Part shown: positions 6,448-7,091 of the stretch, one piece after another
How positions within the stretch are numbered: the stretch's first letter is position 1
How the letters are laid out: the number at the start of each line of letters is the position of its first letter
Origin: Rhodospirillales bacterium
GTDB lineage: Bacteria > Pseudomonadota > Alphaproteobacteria > Rhodospirillales > JASLLV01
DNA length: 7,091 nucleotides
NCBI GenBank assembly: GCA_030754475.1
Contig: JASMAE010000260.1
Span: 1-7,091 of the forward strand
Reading direction: 5' to 3'
Translations under genes and position numbers: made by a program
The notes under the pieces: generated by a model
Seen by the model: only the letters and a program-made list of their open reading frames with translations
Told to the model about the DNA's origin: nothing
Database searches by the model: none

Positions 6448-6456
6448 CGATCGTTG
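6438..6456. promoter_or_regulatory. Two abutting GATC-centred palindromes, candidate operator
   Basis: GTGATCAC (6438-6445) and CAACGATCGTTG (6445-6456) are perfect palindromes of 8 and 12 bp that share one base. Their GATC centres are 9 bp apart, close to one helical turn. They lie midway between the divergent ynfA and pyrE starts and overlap the proposed ynfA -35 element. This looks like a two-dimer operator; the protein that binds it is unknown. Confidence 0.45.
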
Positions 6457-6503
6457 GGAGCCTGGACCGCAAGCGTGGCGCGCGGATGCGGAGCATGGCA
6501 GAA

Positions 6504-6531
6504 TTGGGACGCCTATCGCGGGTTTTAGGAT
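6504..6531 (+). promoter_or_regulatory. Putative pyrE promoter
   Basis: TTGGGA (6504-6509) and TAGGAT (6526-6531) match consensus at four of six positions each, with a 16-bp spacer. A start near 6538 would leave a leader of about 19 bases before pyrE. No attenuator-type hairpin with a T-run is seen. Confidence 0.3.
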
Positions 6532-6556
6532 TGAATTTGATGGTTCGAGCGACGAA

Positions 6557-7091
6557 ATGAGCGATGACGCCCCGGCCGGGGTGCGCCAGGCCGACCGGCG
6601 GCAGCGCCTACAGGCCATAATTCAGCGCGAATCGGTGCTCACGGGCGGCGACTTCCAGCTTTCCGCCGGCGGGGCCAGCACCCTCTTCTTCGACATGAAG
6701 AAAACCATGCTGCATCCCGAGGGATCGAACCTCGTCGCCGAACTCATGCTCGACGCGCTCGATGACGGGGGCGAGGAATACGTGGGCGGGCTCGAGATGG
6801 GGGCCGTGCCCCTGGTCGCGGCTGTCTGCGTCAAGAGCTTCCAGCGCCGCCCGGTAAAGGCGTTCTTCGTGCGCAAGGCGGTCAAGGACCACGGCACCGC
6901 CAAGCTGATCGACGGCCAGATCGAGGACGGTGCCGCGGTCGTCCTCGTCGAGGACGTGACGACCACCGGCGCATCGGTGCTCAAGGCCTGCCGCGTCGTG
7001 CGCGCCCGGGGCAGCACCCTCGCGCGGGTGATAACGAGTGTGGACCGCCGCGAAGGCGCGCGCGAGAACCATTACAAAGAGGGGCTCGATC
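6557..7091 (+). CDS. pyrE: Orotate phosphoribosyltransferase, 3' end outside window
   Basis: The first 178 residues are visible; the gene runs off the window and related enzymes are roughly 210-230 long. It transfers a ribose-5-phosphate from PRPP to orotate, giving OMP in pyrimidine synthesis. Seen in order: FQLSAGGAST...FFDMK (about 33-48), GGLEMGAVPL (77-86), the catalytic-loop motif FVRKAVKDHGT (104-114) with R106, K107, K110 and H112, and the PRPP-binding VVLVEDVTTTGAS (128-140) with the acidic pair E132-D133. The start at ATG 6557 gives the expected short basic N-terminus. The ribosome site is weak (GAGCGA near 6547-6552), and no better in-frame start lies upstream. A seven-codon frame beginning at ATG 6540 ends in TGA overlapping this ATG, and might couple translation, though this is speculative. 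Confidence 0.93.
   Translation, partial: MSDDAPAGVRQADRRQRLQAIIQRESVLTGGDFQLSAGGASTLFFDMKKTMLHPEGSNLVAELMLDALDDGGEEYVGGLEMGAVPLVAAVCVKSFQRRPVKAFFVRKAVKDHGTAKLIDGQIEDGAAVVLVEDVTTTGASVLKACRVVRARGSTLARVITSVDRREGARENHYKEGLD

Noticed and set aside
6375..6560. 61-residue + strand frame ending on the pyrE start codon
   Set aside because: It begins with GTG four bases from the ynfA start, spans the promoter region and palindromes, and has poor codon bias with no family likeness.

Overview
The window is high-GC chromosomal DNA with tightly packed genes and very GC-rich third codon positions. The core is a run of infA, maf, an RNase E/G gene and yacG on the + strand, followed further on by tRNA-Phe(GAA). 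From memory, this order is typical of Alphaproteobacteria. The 72-residue IF-1 and the RNase G-sized ribonuclease fit that. The exact order or genus cannot be named from the sequence alone.

Layout. Positions 3-2054 (+) encode a two-domain class II aldolase / short-chain dehydrogenase. After a 143-bp gap with a plausible sigma-70-type promoter comes the housekeeping cluster: infA (2198-2416), maf (2443-3054), rng (3070-4557) and yacG (4550-4747). Spacings there run from 26 bp down to an 8-bp overlap, so it is probably one operon. On the - strand, converging on yacG with only 12 bp between stops, is a LuxR-type sensory-domain gene (4760-5305) that lacks its DNA-binding domain and seems to have a frameshifted start. 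A strong promoter (5428-5456) then serves tRNA-Phe (5504-5579). Just past the tRNA lie a weak hairpin, an 11-bp perfect tandem repeat and a small unrecognised gene (5707-5970, +). A GC-rich inverted repeat separates this from ynfA (6045-6371, -). A 185-bp divergent promoter region with two abutting palindromes lies between ynfA and pyrE, which starts at 6557 and runs off the window end.

How the genes work together. The infA-yacG cluster is informational housekeeping: translation initiation, clean-up of non-canonical nucleotides, RNA maturation and decay, and gyrase regulation. tRNA-Phe fits the same theme. The aldolase/dehydrogenase (sugar catabolism), YnfA (membrane protein) and PyrE (pyrimidine synthesis) are separate transcription units with no clear functional link.

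No clear new multi-gene system is visible. The part most worth a second look is about 4.76-5.97 kb, flanking tRNA-Phe: a decayed or truncated sensor gene with operator-like repeats, a tandem repeat at the tRNA 3' end and an orphan small gene. The palindrome pair between ynfA and pyrE is also worth checking.
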